Of a DNA stretch of 64,000 nt, positions 24,626 through 32,475 are shown in pieces. The DNA is taken from positions 372,001 through 436,000 of the forward strand of contig JBFMBX010000002.1 of NCBI GenBank assembly GCA_040754815.1. The letters are read 5' to 3'. How positions within the stretch are numbered: position 1 is the first letter of the stretch; each line of letters begins with the position of its first letter. Origin of the DNA: Bellilinea sp040754815 (GTDB lineage: Bacteria > Chloroflexota > Anaerolineae > Anaerolineales > Anaerolineaceae). Under the pieces are notes generated by a model. The model was not told where the DNA came from. It did no database searches and saw nothing but the letters and a program-made list of their open reading frames with translations. A program made the position numbers and the translations under genes.

Positions 24626-25564
24626 TCACAACCACGACTGGCGGATATAGATACCCACCAGAATAGCCAGTATCTGTACCAACCCCAACAATGCTCCTGC
24701 TCGCCACCACAAACCTACCGTTTGATCAATACGCAGGCGGGCAAAAGCGGTTTGCAGCATGGCCGTCACCAGCAGCAATGCCCCCGTTTTCAAAATAAAC
24801 TCCAGCGGGTTGGCAATGCCGCCCAGATAAAATGCAGCCACCAGCGTCAATCCAATCACCAGTTCGATGTCCTTTCCCAGACGGAACAGAGCAAAACCGC
24901 GTCCGCTGTATTCGGTCAATGCACCGGCCACAATTTCGGTTTCGGCCTCCGGAGCATCGAAGGGCGGCAGTTCCAGTTTTCCCATCAAACCAACCAGCGC
25001 CACCAGAAAACCAATCGGCTGGCCGATGATCAGCCATGTCGTGCCGCTCAACAATTCGTTGATCTTGCCAATTTGCCAGGATTGGGCCACCAGCGCCGGC
25101 CCGATCATTGCCAGCAAGAAGGGTGCTTCGTAGGAAAACAATTGAGTCAGCGTGCGGGTTGCTCCGACCAGTGAAAAGCGGGTCACCGAATTTGCCCCCG
25201 CCAGCCCAAGCGTAATGGTCAGCGCACTGAGCAGGTAAATGGTGACGATGAGATCACCCTGAAACGAGAAGAACGGCTGAATGCCAAACATCGGCACATA
25301 CAACGCAGCCGTCAACGCCGCTGCCAGCGCAATCACCGGCAGGGCAATGAACAAACCGCGATGCACGCCGGCGGGGATGACCTCTTCCTTCGCCAGAAGT
25401 TTCAACACATCGGCCAGGGGCTGTAAAAAGCGCGGGCCAACGCGGTTTTGAAAACGGGCCACCAGTTTTCGGTCTGCCCACTGAAAGATCAGCCCACTTG
25501 CCAGCAAAAACAGGCCGCCCGGAAAGAACAACAGCACAATGAGAGGATGAAGCGTCATATTCAT
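24626..25564 (-). CDS. Hydrogenase membrane subunit, NuoH/EchB/MbhM type
   Basis: Eight-or-so transmembrane-helix subunit that anchors the peripheral arm of the hydrogenase to the membrane and forms part of the proton/sodium path. The signature NRVGPRFLQPLADVLKLLAKEE is typical of NuoH-family proteins, and PPFDAPEAETEIVAGALTEYSGRGFALF is the conserved loop. The start at ATG 25564 (MNMTLHPLIV) overlaps the large-subunit stop as ATGA. The open frame extends 35 codons upstream but lies inside the large-subunit gene. 312 aa. Confidence 0.95.
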   Translation of the reverse strand: MNMTLHPLIVLLFFPGGLFLLASGLIFQWADRKLVARFQNRVGPRFLQPLADVLKLLAKEEVIPAGVHRGLFIALPVIALAAALTAALYVPMFGIQPFFSFQGDLIVTIYLLSALTITLGLAGANSVTRFSLVGATRTLTQLFSYEAPFLLAMIGPALVAQSWQIGKINELLSGTTWLIIGQPIGFLVALVGLMGKLELPPFDAPEAETEIVAGALTEYSGRGFALFRLGKDIELVIGLTLVAAFYLGGIANPLEFILKTGALLLVTAMLQTAFARLRIDQTVGLWWRAGALLGLVQILAILVGIYIRQSWL

Positions 25565-26748
25565 CGGTAGTACTCTATTCCATAGTTTCTCAAATCTGCC
25601 CAGGTCCACAATTGGGGATCCTGATGATTCCGTTTGACCATCACCAACCGGTCGTTGCAGGAAAAGCATGGGTCAATGCCCGCCAGGATCATCGGCATAT
25701 CGGCCAGTTTATGCCCGACTGCCAGAGTTATTACCGTTCCCCAGTTGCACAGGCTGGGGGTGCGTACTTTGACCCGTTCTGGTTTTTCGCCGCCGTTGCT
25801 GGCGATGAAGTAGAACAACTCGCCGCGCGGTGCCTCCACCCGGCTGATGGTTTCGCCAGCCGGGATACGGCGCGGTACACGCGCCACCAGTTCACTTTCC
25901 GGCATGTTATCGAAGATACGGCGCAACACGCGGATACTTTCCACCGTTTCAAGGATGCGCACCACAAAACGAGCGTGCAGGTCACCCTCTTCCGCCACAA
26001 CCATCTCCACCGGAAATTCGGCGTAAGCCGCATAAGGCGCATCTACCCGCACATCATAAGCAAAGTTGGAAGCGCGCGCCGTTGGGCCTACTGCTCCCAG
26101 CAATTGGGCCTGTTCACGGGTCATCTTCCCAATGCCCCGCGTGCGGGCAATGAAGGTCTCGTCGGTGTTAACCACATCCAGATAGTGGTCCAACCGCTCT
26201 TCGAGGTAATTCAGCCCTTCCCGCACTTTATCTATCATCTCTGGGGTAATATCGTACTTGACACCCCCCAGCAGATTGGCCGAATAATTTACGCGGTTTC
26301 CGCTCAACATCTCCAGTATATCCATCACCACTTCGCGGTCACGCCACGAGTACATGAAGAGGGCATCAAAACCGCCTTCGTGGGCTGCCACTCCCAGCCA
26401 GAGCATGTGGCTGTGAATCCGTTCCAGTTCGGCAAAAATTTCCCGAATGGCGCGCGCCCTCGGCGGCGCTTCCACACCGGCCAGTTTTTCCACCCCTTGT
26501 ACGAAGGCAGTGGCATGAATATGAGAACAAATCCCGCAGATGCGCTCCATCAAATACAGGTTTTGCGTCCATGTGCGGTCTTCTGCGCCCTTTTCAATGC
26601 CGCGGTGCACAAACCCAAGACGCACGCTGGCGCCGGTAACAATTTCCCCATCCACCACAAACTCAAAATGGCCGGGCTCTTTCAACGCCGGGTGCTGCGG
26701 CCCAATGGGGACAATAAAACGGTTTTCTCCTTGCTGAACAAACGCCAT
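25561..26748 (-). CDS. Group 4 [NiFe]-hydrogenase large subunit (NuoD/EchE/MbhL type)
   Basis: Catalytic subunit that holds the Ni-Fe centre and interconverts protons and H2. Both metal-binding motifs are intact: RICGICSHIH with Cys71 and Cys74, and DPCFSCNDR with Cys361 and Cys364. This separates it from complex I NuoD, which lacks them. A 28-residue tail follows the cleavage-site Arg367, so maturation by the protease at 23715 is expected. The start ATG 26748 (MAFVQQGENR) has GGAGG inside the end of the NuoC-like gene; the upstream extension is not homologous. 395 aa. Physiological direction (H2 evolution coupled to ion pumping, or uptake) cannot be told from sequence. Confidence 0.96.
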   Translation of the reverse strand: MAFVQQGENRFIVPIGPQHPALKEPGHFEFVVDGEIVTGASVRLGFVHRGIEKGAEDRTWTQNLYLMERICGICSHIHATAFVQGVEKLAGVEAPPRARAIREIFAELERIHSHMLWLGVAAHEGGFDALFMYSWRDREVVMDILEMLSGNRVNYSANLLGGVKYDITPEMIDKVREGLNYLEERLDHYLDVVNTDETFIARTRGIGKMTREQAQLLGAVGPTARASNFAYDVRVDAPYAAYAEFPVEMVVAEEGDLHARFVVRILETVESIRVLRRIFDNMPESELVARVPRRIPAGETISRVEAPRGELFYFIASNGGEKPERVKVRTPSLCNWGTVITLAVGHKLADMPMILAGIDPCFSCNDRLVMVKRNHQDPQLWTWADLRNYGIEYYR

Positions 26749-26749
26749 T

Positions 26750-27256
26750 TCAACCTCCTTCGGCTTCACCTTTAACTCTGGAAGCGGGCACAAAAGACTT
26801 GCGCAACGGATAGACACCCTCCGGCCAGCTGTCTGCGAGAATCAGGCGGCTCGTATCCGGCGTACCCTCCACCTTCACACCCAACATTTCCATCAGTTCC
26901 CGCTCCCCCAGCGTGGCGGAGGGGATGATGCCGCAAATGGTAGGCACCACCGCATTCGAATACGGCACCCGCAGCCGCAAATTGACAATTGCCGCGCCTG
27001 AGCAAAAACTGTAAATCACCTCAATTTCACCATCGGCTTGTGTATTGCCCTCTTCGGGCTGGGCAGCAGGGCGGTCCACCCCCGTAATGGCCGAAAGATA
27101 CCCCCACCGCACCTCGACCAACGCCTGAACGGCTGCAAGCAAATTCTCCCGCGTGATAAACACATCCAGCCGGTTTCCATCGGGGCGGTTGAAATTGCCG
27201 GCATAAGGTTTCAGGATATCCTCTGCATTTTGCAGAATTTCTTCAACTTTGCTCAT
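26750..27256 (-). CDS. Hydrogenase subunit, NuoC/EchD/MbhK type
   Basis: Peripheral-arm subunit of the group 4 hydrogenase, homologous to the 30-kDa (NuoC) subunit of complex I. The core reads FCSGAAIVNLRLRVPYSNAVVPTICGIIPSATLGERELMEMLGV and ends DSWPEGVYPLRKSF, the usual LPxDW/WPLRKDF-type ending. 168 aa. It lies between the small- and large-subunit genes, overlapping the small-subunit stop by 4 bases. Confidence 0.93.
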   Translation of the reverse strand: MSKVEEILQNAEDILKPYAGNFNRPDGNRLDVFITRENLLAAVQALVEVRWGYLSAITGVDRPAAQPEEGNTQADGEIEVIYSFCSGAAIVNLRLRVPYSNAVVPTICGIIPSATLGERELMEMLGVKVEGTPDTSRLILADSWPEGVYPLRKSFVPASRVKGEAEGG

Positions 27257-27786
27257 CGGCGCACCTCCGCAACAGGCATTTCCAGACCCGCCGGCAGTTC
27301 AACGGTCATCGTCCGTTCCGGTTTCTTTCCACTCTTTAAGGCTTCCAGCAATATTGCCACACCGTAAATAATCCCTTCGGGGCGGGGCGGGCAGCCCGGC
27401 ACAAAGACATCCACCGGCAGCACTTCATCAATGCCGTGAACGATGTTGTAACAGCCGTGAAACACACCGCCCGAAAGCCCGCATGAACCGACGGCAATGA
27501 CAAATTTCGGCTCCGGCATTTGCCAGTAAATGCGCAGCAACCGGTCTTTGGCTTGCAGGCTTACCGGCCCAGTGCAAATCAACACATCGGCGTGGCGGGG
27601 TGAACCCTGCAACTTAATGCCCAGGCGCTCCACATCGTAACGCGGGGTCAGGGTCGCCAGAATCTCGATATCGCACCCGTTGCAAGAACCACTGTTGAAA
27701 TGAATAGCCCACGGTGAATTGACCCGCGCCCACGTGCGAATTTTATCCAGCGCCTGCTGCCACGGTTTACCAATTTCCATGCCCAT
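27253..27786 (-). CDS. [NiFe]-hydrogenase small subunit (NuoB/EchC/MbhJ type)
   Basis: Electron-transfer subunit that holds the proximal 4Fe-4S cluster next to the Ni-Fe site. Likely cluster ligands are Cys35 and Cys38 (SGSCNGCDIE), Cys102 (GSCGLSGG) and Cys132 (VPGCPPRPE), as in group 4 hydrogenases and NuoB. The start ATG 27786 is preceded by GAGGAGG about six bases upstream. 177 aa. Confidence 0.95.
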   Translation of the reverse strand: MGMEIGKPWQQALDKIRTWARVNSPWAIHFNSGSCNGCDIEILATLTPRYDVERLGIKLQGSPRHADVLICTGPVSLQAKDRLLRIYWQMPEPKFVIAVGSCGLSGGVFHGCYNIVHGIDEVLPVDVFVPGCPPRPEGIIYGVAILLEALKSGKKPERTMTVELPAGLEMPVAEVRR

Positions 27787-27819
27787 TCGAACCTCCTCTT
27801 TTGGCTAAAACACTCAAAC

Positions 27820-28131
27820 TTAACCCAATAATAAGGCAATCAAGGCCAGAATTAGCCCCGCCAGAAACGGCAAAATCGCGGCGCTGTACTCTCCCGTCGC
27901 CAGTACCAGCACTCCCAAATGCAAAATGGCGAAGAAAAATGCAATCAGGAAAAAGGGTCGGTAACCCGGCGCCGCTGCGCTGAGCGGAGCTTCTTCACCG
28001 CTGGCATAAGGGCTCTCTTTGATTGGAGAAGGATTTTCAGGGCCGGCCAGCGCCTTTCCAAATCGCTCAATCAAAAAGACCAGCGGAATGTAGAGCAGAA
28101 AAGCCAGCGGAGGGGAAAGCAGAATTTCCAT
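27820..28131 (-). CDS. Hydrogenase membrane subunit, NuoA-like
   Basis: A 103-residue protein with three transmembrane helices. The loop after helix 1 contains SPYASGEEAPL, matching the conserved NuoA loop with Cys-less YxSGE. In complex I, NuoA lies beside NuoH and NuoJ at the arm junction. The start ATG 28131 has GGAGG eleven bases upstream; a GTG 8 codons earlier would overlap the NuoN-like stop and place that GGAGG inside the gene, so it is less likely. Confidence 0.85.
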   Translation of the reverse strand: MEILLSPPLAFLLYIPLVFLIERFGKALAGPENPSPIKESPYASGEEAPLSAAAPGYRPFFLIAFFFAILHLGVLVLATGEYSAAILPFLAGLILALIALLLG

Positions 28132-28147
28132 AATCAGTATTACCTCC

Positions 28148-29653
28148 TTATCCACCCAGCGCAGAAAGTAAACTTTGGGCAGCCGGTTGAGTCAGCCAGC
28201 CTGCCAGTGAAGGCCAAAAGCCCAGCCCCACCACCCCGATGGTCAGAATAAGCAAAGCCATATTCATCCATACGGAAAGCGGTTTGCCTTGCTCAACCAG
28301 GGGCGATGGCGTATTCCGATACATGCGGTTAATCAGCGGCGCGTAATAGCCCAGTGAAAGCACGCTGTTGAGTGCAGCAAAAATCACCAGTACAATTGCC
28401 CAGCCCTGCCGGGTTTCAAAACCGCCCACAAATATCTGCCACTTGGACATGAAACCCGCCAGCGGGGGAATACCGCCCAACCCCAGCAAAGCAACACTGA
28501 AAGTAAACGCCGCCAGCGGATAGCGGCCGGCTGCGCCGTTCAAGTCCTCCACCAGCAAGGGAGTATGTTTGCCGTTGGCAATATACAACCCATACAGCAG
28601 CCCTCCGGCAGCCAGAAAAGCCAGCCCCTTCATCAAACCATGTGTCAGAATGTGGAAAAAGCCGCCCGCCGCAGCATCCTGCGAGCCAAATACAAAAGCA
28701 CAGCCGATTCCCAGTACAATGTAGCCCATGTGGCTGAGGCTGGAAAAAGCCAGCATCCGCTTGACCTGCGTCTGACGCAAAGCCATCAGATTTCCCAACA
28801 GCATGTTGAGGGCCGCAAAGCCGAGCAGGAACACCCCCCACAGATGACTGACGGCAAACAAGGCAGCCAGAGCACGCAGCAAGGCAATCAAACCGGCTTC
28901 AATCACCACCCCCGAAAGCATGGCGCTGATTCCACTGGGCGCTTGCGAATGGGCATCCGGCAGCCAGGTGTGCAGCGGCACCAAAGCAGCCTTGACACCA
29001 AACCCGACCACGAATAAAGTCCCCGCAGCCAGCATCACCGATGTAAGCGGCGCATTGGTGCGAATTTCTTCCAATATCAGCGTTCCCGTCTGACCAAAAA
29101 CCAGCCCAATGCCGATCAGCACCAGTGCCGAACCCACCGCACTCTGCACCAGATATTTCACTCCTGCTTCCAGCGCGGCCGGTGTGTGACGGTGAAAGGC
29201 AACCAGCGGATACGAAGCCACTGCCATCAGTTCGAACCACACCCACAGGTTGAACAGATCACGGGCACAGCCAAGCCCGATCATTGCGGCAATCATAGCG
29301 CTCAGCAGGGAGTAGTACTTTTCCTGATGTTCTTCCTTTTGCAGATAAGTACCGGAAAATAAGGTGACCATCACCCCCAGCGCGAACACAAGCGCGGCCA
29401 ATAGCAGTCCAACCCCATCCAGCTGGAGTGCAATGACGCCGAGGGAAAACGAAACAACTGTTCCCTGAACAATGACTGCCTGAGCAGCAATGCTAAATGG
29501 ATACATTGCCGCCAGTAGAAGGATAAGCGCTGCCCAGCGGGCCGGGTTGTGGTGAGGCCTTTTCCGTTCCACCAGCCGGCCGATCAGATAAATCAGCGGC
29601 GCACCCAGCAGAGGTATTGCAATCATGAGGAGAAAAGCCATACCCGCTTCCAT
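28148..29653 (-). CDS. Hydrogenase antiporter-like subunit, NuoN/NuoM/MrpD type
   Basis: Fourteen-helix antiporter-like subunit expected to pump protons or sodium. The family segments are seen: FNLWVWFELMAVASYPLVAFHRHT (helix 5 region with the key Glu) and VKAALVPLHTWLPDAHSQAPSGISAMLSGVVIEAGL. A further Lys is seen in RQTQVKRMLAFSSLSHMGY. The start at ATG 29653 (MEAGMAFLLM) has GGGAGG eight bases upstream; a start 7 codons earlier overlaps the NuoL-like stop. 501 aa. Confidence 0.94.
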   Translation of the reverse strand: MEAGMAFLLMIAIPLLGAPLIYLIGRLVERKRPHHNPARWAALILLLAAMYPFSIAAQAVIVQGTVVSFSLGVIALQLDGVGLLLAALVFALGVMVTLFSGTYLQKEEHQEKYYSLLSAMIAAMIGLGCARDLFNLWVWFELMAVASYPLVAFHRHTPAALEAGVKYLVQSAVGSALVLIGIGLVFGQTGTLILEEIRTNAPLTSVMLAAGTLFVVGFGVKAALVPLHTWLPDAHSQAPSGISAMLSGVVIEAGLIALLRALAALFAVSHLWGVFLLGFAALNMLLGNLMALRQTQVKRMLAFSSLSHMGYIVLGIGCAFVFGSQDAAAGGFFHILTHGLMKGLAFLAAGGLLYGLYIANGKHTPLLVEDLNGAAGRYPLAAFTFSVALLGLGGIPPLAGFMSKWQIFVGGFETRQGWAIVLVIFAALNSVLSLGYYAPLINRMYRNTPSPLVEQGKPLSVWMNMALLILTIGVVGLGFWPSLAGWLTQPAAQSLLSALGG

Positions 29654-29654
29654 G

Positions 29655-31406
29655 TCAACGACCTCCCACCGCAAGAGCTGCCAGCAAGACCAGCAAAGCG
29701 CATACTATAGAAAACACATTCCAGTTCAGCAGACCCGGCTGAGTGACCCTTAAAGCCTCCGCCGCACGCTGAGTACCGTTAACCACCGCGCGGTTGACCG
29801 CCTCGAAGCCGAAACTATCGGCTGCCGCACTGCCAAAACCACCGAGTATCTTTGCCAGCGGCTGCAAGCGGCCGCGCTGCCAGCCGCTCAGCCAGCCAAG
29901 TGCCACAACCGCCAGCGCCAGATAAGTCGCCGGAGCAGTGATGACCTCTTCCACAACCGCCAGCGTGCTTTCCACCTCCAGATGGTGGGCGGGTAAACTT
30001 TCCGCCAGCAGGCTGCCAAACGGCCCGGCCAGCAGCCACGTCGTTAAAGTACCGATTGCCAGCGGCAGTAATGCAACCTTCATCGCCTTGCCGGCATCGT
30101 GGATGTGCAAACCGGGGCGGGCCTCGCCGTAAAATACCATTGAGATCATGCGCACGGTGTAAAACGCCGTCAGACCGGCCACAATCACCATCAGCGCGTA
30201 TAACCACAGCGGGTTGCCGTGCAAACCGGCTTCCAGAATCAATTCTTTGCTCCAAAAGCCATTGAAAATGGGAATCCCCGCCAACGCCAGACCACCAATC
30301 ACAAACACGGCGCGCGTCAGCGGCATGAACTTACCCAAGCCACCCATCTGGCGCATATCGCGCGTGCCAGCCGAGTGAATCACCGCCCCCGCAGCGAGGA
30401 ACAACAAAGCCTTGAAAACCGAATGGCTGAGCAAATGGAACTGGCTGGCAAAAACCCCGCCCGCCCCAACCGCATAGACCATGTAACCGAGCTGGGAAAT
30501 CGTAGAATAGGCCAGCACCCGTTTCAAATCGGTTGCCACCATGGCCATGAAGGCCGCCATCAGGGCCGAAAGCATGCCGCATACCATCACCGCTTCCCGC
30601 CAGCCGGGCACTTCGGCAAAGGCTGGGTAAAAGCGCGCCAGCAAATACACCCCGGCATTGACCATCGTCGCCGCATGAATGAGCGCGCTGATGGGGGTGG
30701 GTGCTTCCATCGCGTCCGGTAACCATGTCTGGAAGGGGAACTGCGCCGATTTTGCCGCCGCTGCAATCAGACACCCAAAAGCCATCCAGCCAAGCGCACC
30801 CACCGGCAGAACCGCAGGATTTTCGAGTAATAACTGAAAATCATTACTGCCGGTGTAAACATACAGCAACAGTGCACCTGCCAGCAAACCAATTCCGCCC
30901 AGTTGGGTGATGATCAACGCCTTGATGCCGCCGGCGACCGCCTTGAGATCATCATTGTGAAATGAGATCAGTGCGTAAGAACACAAAGCGGTAATTTCCC
31001 AGAAGAAGAACATCAACAGCAGATTGCTGGTCAACACCAGCCCGGCCATGCCGCCGATGAAAAACAACACAAAGGCGTAATAGCGGCCTAATTGAGCCTC
31101 GCCGTGCATGTAATCCACCGAGAAAATGACCGCCAGCGAGCCAACCACATTGGCAATCGCCGCCAGAAATACGCCCAGCCCATCCGCAACGAAAGTGAAA
31201 TCACCAAACACGCCGCCGATAGGGATGAAGAAAACCGCCCGTTCGTTGCCGTAAGGGATGAGAAAAAGTGAGGCGATCCCCGATGCAACGGAAAAAACAA
31301 CGGCCAGTGTATGAGACAATTTTTCACGGCGGTTGCCGGCCAGCCAGACCACCAGCGCACCCAGCCACGGTAAAGCAATGGTTAAAATCAGCCAGTACAT
31401 CGCCAT
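29655..31406 (-). CDS. Hydrogenase antiporter-like subunit, NuoL/MrpA type
   Basis: Second ion-pumping subunit, 583 aa, about 14-16 transmembrane helices. Signature segments are NLLLMFFFWEITALCSYALISFHND and AAAKSAQFPFQTWLPDAMEAPTPISALIHAATMVNAGVYLLARF, diagnostic for NuoL/MrpA-type proteins. A longer C-terminal extension (after about residue 470) may include the lateral helix that couples pumping in complex I. GGAGG lies six bases before ATG 31406. Confidence 0.94.
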   Translation of the reverse strand: MAMYWLILTIALPWLGALVVWLAGNRREKLSHTLAVVFSVASGIASLFLIPYGNERAVFFIPIGGVFGDFTFVADGLGVFLAAIANVVGSLAVIFSVDYMHGEAQLGRYYAFVLFFIGGMAGLVLTSNLLLMFFFWEITALCSYALISFHNDDLKAVAGGIKALIITQLGGIGLLAGALLLYVYTGSNDFQLLLENPAVLPVGALGWMAFGCLIAAAAKSAQFPFQTWLPDAMEAPTPISALIHAATMVNAGVYLLARFYPAFAEVPGWREAVMVCGMLSALMAAFMAMVATDLKRVLAYSTISQLGYMVYAVGAGGVFASQFHLLSHSVFKALLFLAAGAVIHSAGTRDMRQMGGLGKFMPLTRAVFVIGGLALAGIPIFNGFWSKELILEAGLHGNPLWLYALMVIVAGLTAFYTVRMISMVFYGEARPGLHIHDAGKAMKVALLPLAIGTLTTWLLAGPFGSLLAESLPAHHLEVESTLAVVEEVITAPATYLALAVVALGWLSGWQRGRLQPLAKILGGFGSAAADSFGFEAVNRAVVNGTQRAAEALRVTQPGLLNWNVFSIVCALLVLLAALAVGGR

Positions 31407-31409
31407 CGT

Positions 31410-31721
31410 TTACCTCCGCAGTGTGGTCAGTGCTTTCAAATCCAGCGTGCCGAATGCCCGGCGCACCTGAACCGCCAGAGCCAGCCCCACCACGGCAACG
31501 ATGGTATCGGCTACAATCACCGTCAGCGCCAGACTTTGCCCAAGGTTTTCCTGCCCTTGCAGCCTGCCGGCCAGCACCAGCGCCAGCAGCGCACCCTTGA
31601 CCATGATTTGCAGTGCAATCACTACCTTAATCAAATTGCGCACCGTGAGCAGAGCATAAATGCCAACCCCAATCAGCCCCACCACAATGAGAATGACGAG
31701 ATTCGGGATAGAGAGCATCAT
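31410..31721 (-). CDS. Hydrogenase membrane subunit, NuoK/MnhC type
   Basis: A 103-residue protein with three transmembrane helices, matching NuoK/MrpC. It carries RNLIKVVIALQIMVKGALLALVLAG, with the region that holds the conserved charged residue, and LTVIVADTIVAVVGLALAVQVRR. The start at ATG 31721 has GGAGG seven bases away, and the TGA stop of the preceding gene overlaps it (CAATGATG). The frame continues upstream but inside that gene. Confidence 0.9.
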   Translation of the reverse strand: MMLSIPNLVILIVVGLIGVGIYALLTVRNLIKVVIALQIMVKGALLALVLAGRLQGQENLGQSLALTVIVADTIVAVVGLALAVQVRRAFGTLDLKALTTLRR

Positions 31722-32218
31722 TGCTGTTCCTCCGATTTTTTCTCTCCAGCCGCTTCTGGCTCGCGCTCCCTCAACAGGCCCAACACACCGAGAACTCCGC
31801 AAAATACCAGCCCGGCCTGTAAAACGACATCCAGCTGCCTATCCCCCCACAGCACTGCCTTCAAGGCTGATTCGCCTGCTGACGGGGCGGCGCGGTCCAC
31901 TCCCGGCACCAGCAATATTCCCAGCAAAACAAGCGAGAGAACGATAAACACTACCGCCAGCGGCTTACGGATCAAACTCTTCAAATCACTGGCTTCTTCT
32001 CCGGTCAGATTGATGGCAAACACAAAGAGAACGGTCACCAGACCGGCGCCGACGCTCAACTCAATCACCCCAATTTCCGGTGCACCGAGCAGATACAATT
32101 CCAGTGCAACCAGCGCGCTGGTGCCGGCCAGCCACAGCGCTGAAACAAGTAAGCGCCGGGAACGGATGGCTTGAACGGCACACACCAGTATCCCGACACC
32201 CGTCAAGAGATGGAGCAT
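31718..32218 (-). CDS. Hydrogenase membrane subunit, MbhD/NuoJ-like (DUF4040-type)
   Basis: A 166-residue membrane protein that opens the operon. LLGAPEIGVIELSVGAGLVTVLFVFAINLTGEE combines the (A)PDVAxxEAAVGAGL-like signature of MbhD/MrpA C-terminal proteins with a NuoJ-like LFVFxxxL stretch. Four or five hydrophobic segments follow. The last part (about 115-150) may correspond to the MbhE-type subunit. A clear ribosome binding site (GGAGG, 8 bases before ATG 32218) and the regulatory site at 32336-32381 lie upstream. Confidence 0.85.
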   Translation of the reverse strand: MLHLLTGVGILVCAVQAIRSRRLLVSALWLAGTSALVALELYLLGAPEIGVIELSVGAGLVTVLFVFAINLTGEEASDLKSLIRKPLAVVFIVLSLVLLGILLVPGVDRAAPSAGESALKAVLWGDRQLDVVLQAGLVFCGVLGVLGLLREREPEAAGEKKSEEQQ

Positions 32219-32335
32219 GTTTTTTTCCTCCGGTGGGATGGATCTCTAGATGGAAACACCAACCACACGACCGGTAATCATCGCCCTGCGCGCAGCCCCA
32301 CAACCAGTAATCTGCTAGCGATATACTTACCTGTA

Positions 32336-32381
32336 CTTATATATCATTATTTTTGACAAAAGTCATGTGAATTTCATCACA
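32336..32381 (-). promoter_or_regulatory. CRP-type palindrome and putative class II promoter of hydrogenase operon
   Basis: TGTGA-ATTTCA-TCACA at 32366-32381 is a perfect TGTGA-N6-TCACA site for a CRP/FNR-family regulator. On the minus strand, TATATA at 32343-32338 lies about 30 bases from its centre, which fits a class II activator promoter (site near -41.5). The operon's first start codon is about 118 bases further on. The cognate regulator is not in the window. Confidence 0.65.
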
Positions 32382-32416
32382 AATTTGACTAAAAAATAAT
32401 CCTGTATCCCGTGAAT

Positions 32417-32460
32417 CGAAACGGCTTTGCTCCAAAACCATGGAGTGCAAAGCCGTTTCG
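32417..32460. terminator. Long inverted repeat after the 34557-32476 gene
   Basis: A perfect 14-bp repeat, CGAAACGGCTTTGC (32417-32430) and GCAAAGCCGTTTCG (32447-32460), around a 16-base loop that can itself pair (TCCA/TGGA). The leftward gene ends at 32476, so this should close its transcript. The U-tract is on the wrong side for that strand (TTTTT at 32465-32469), so it could also act as a rho-independent signal in the + direction or as a recognition palindrome. Confidence 0.6.
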
Positions 32461-32475
32461 TAGGATTTTTACCGA

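Noticed and set aside
25612..26775. 387-codon open frame on the plus strand across the hydrogenase large subunit
   Set aside because: Complement of a gene with intact catalytic motifs; His/Phe-rich translation looks like an antisense frame.
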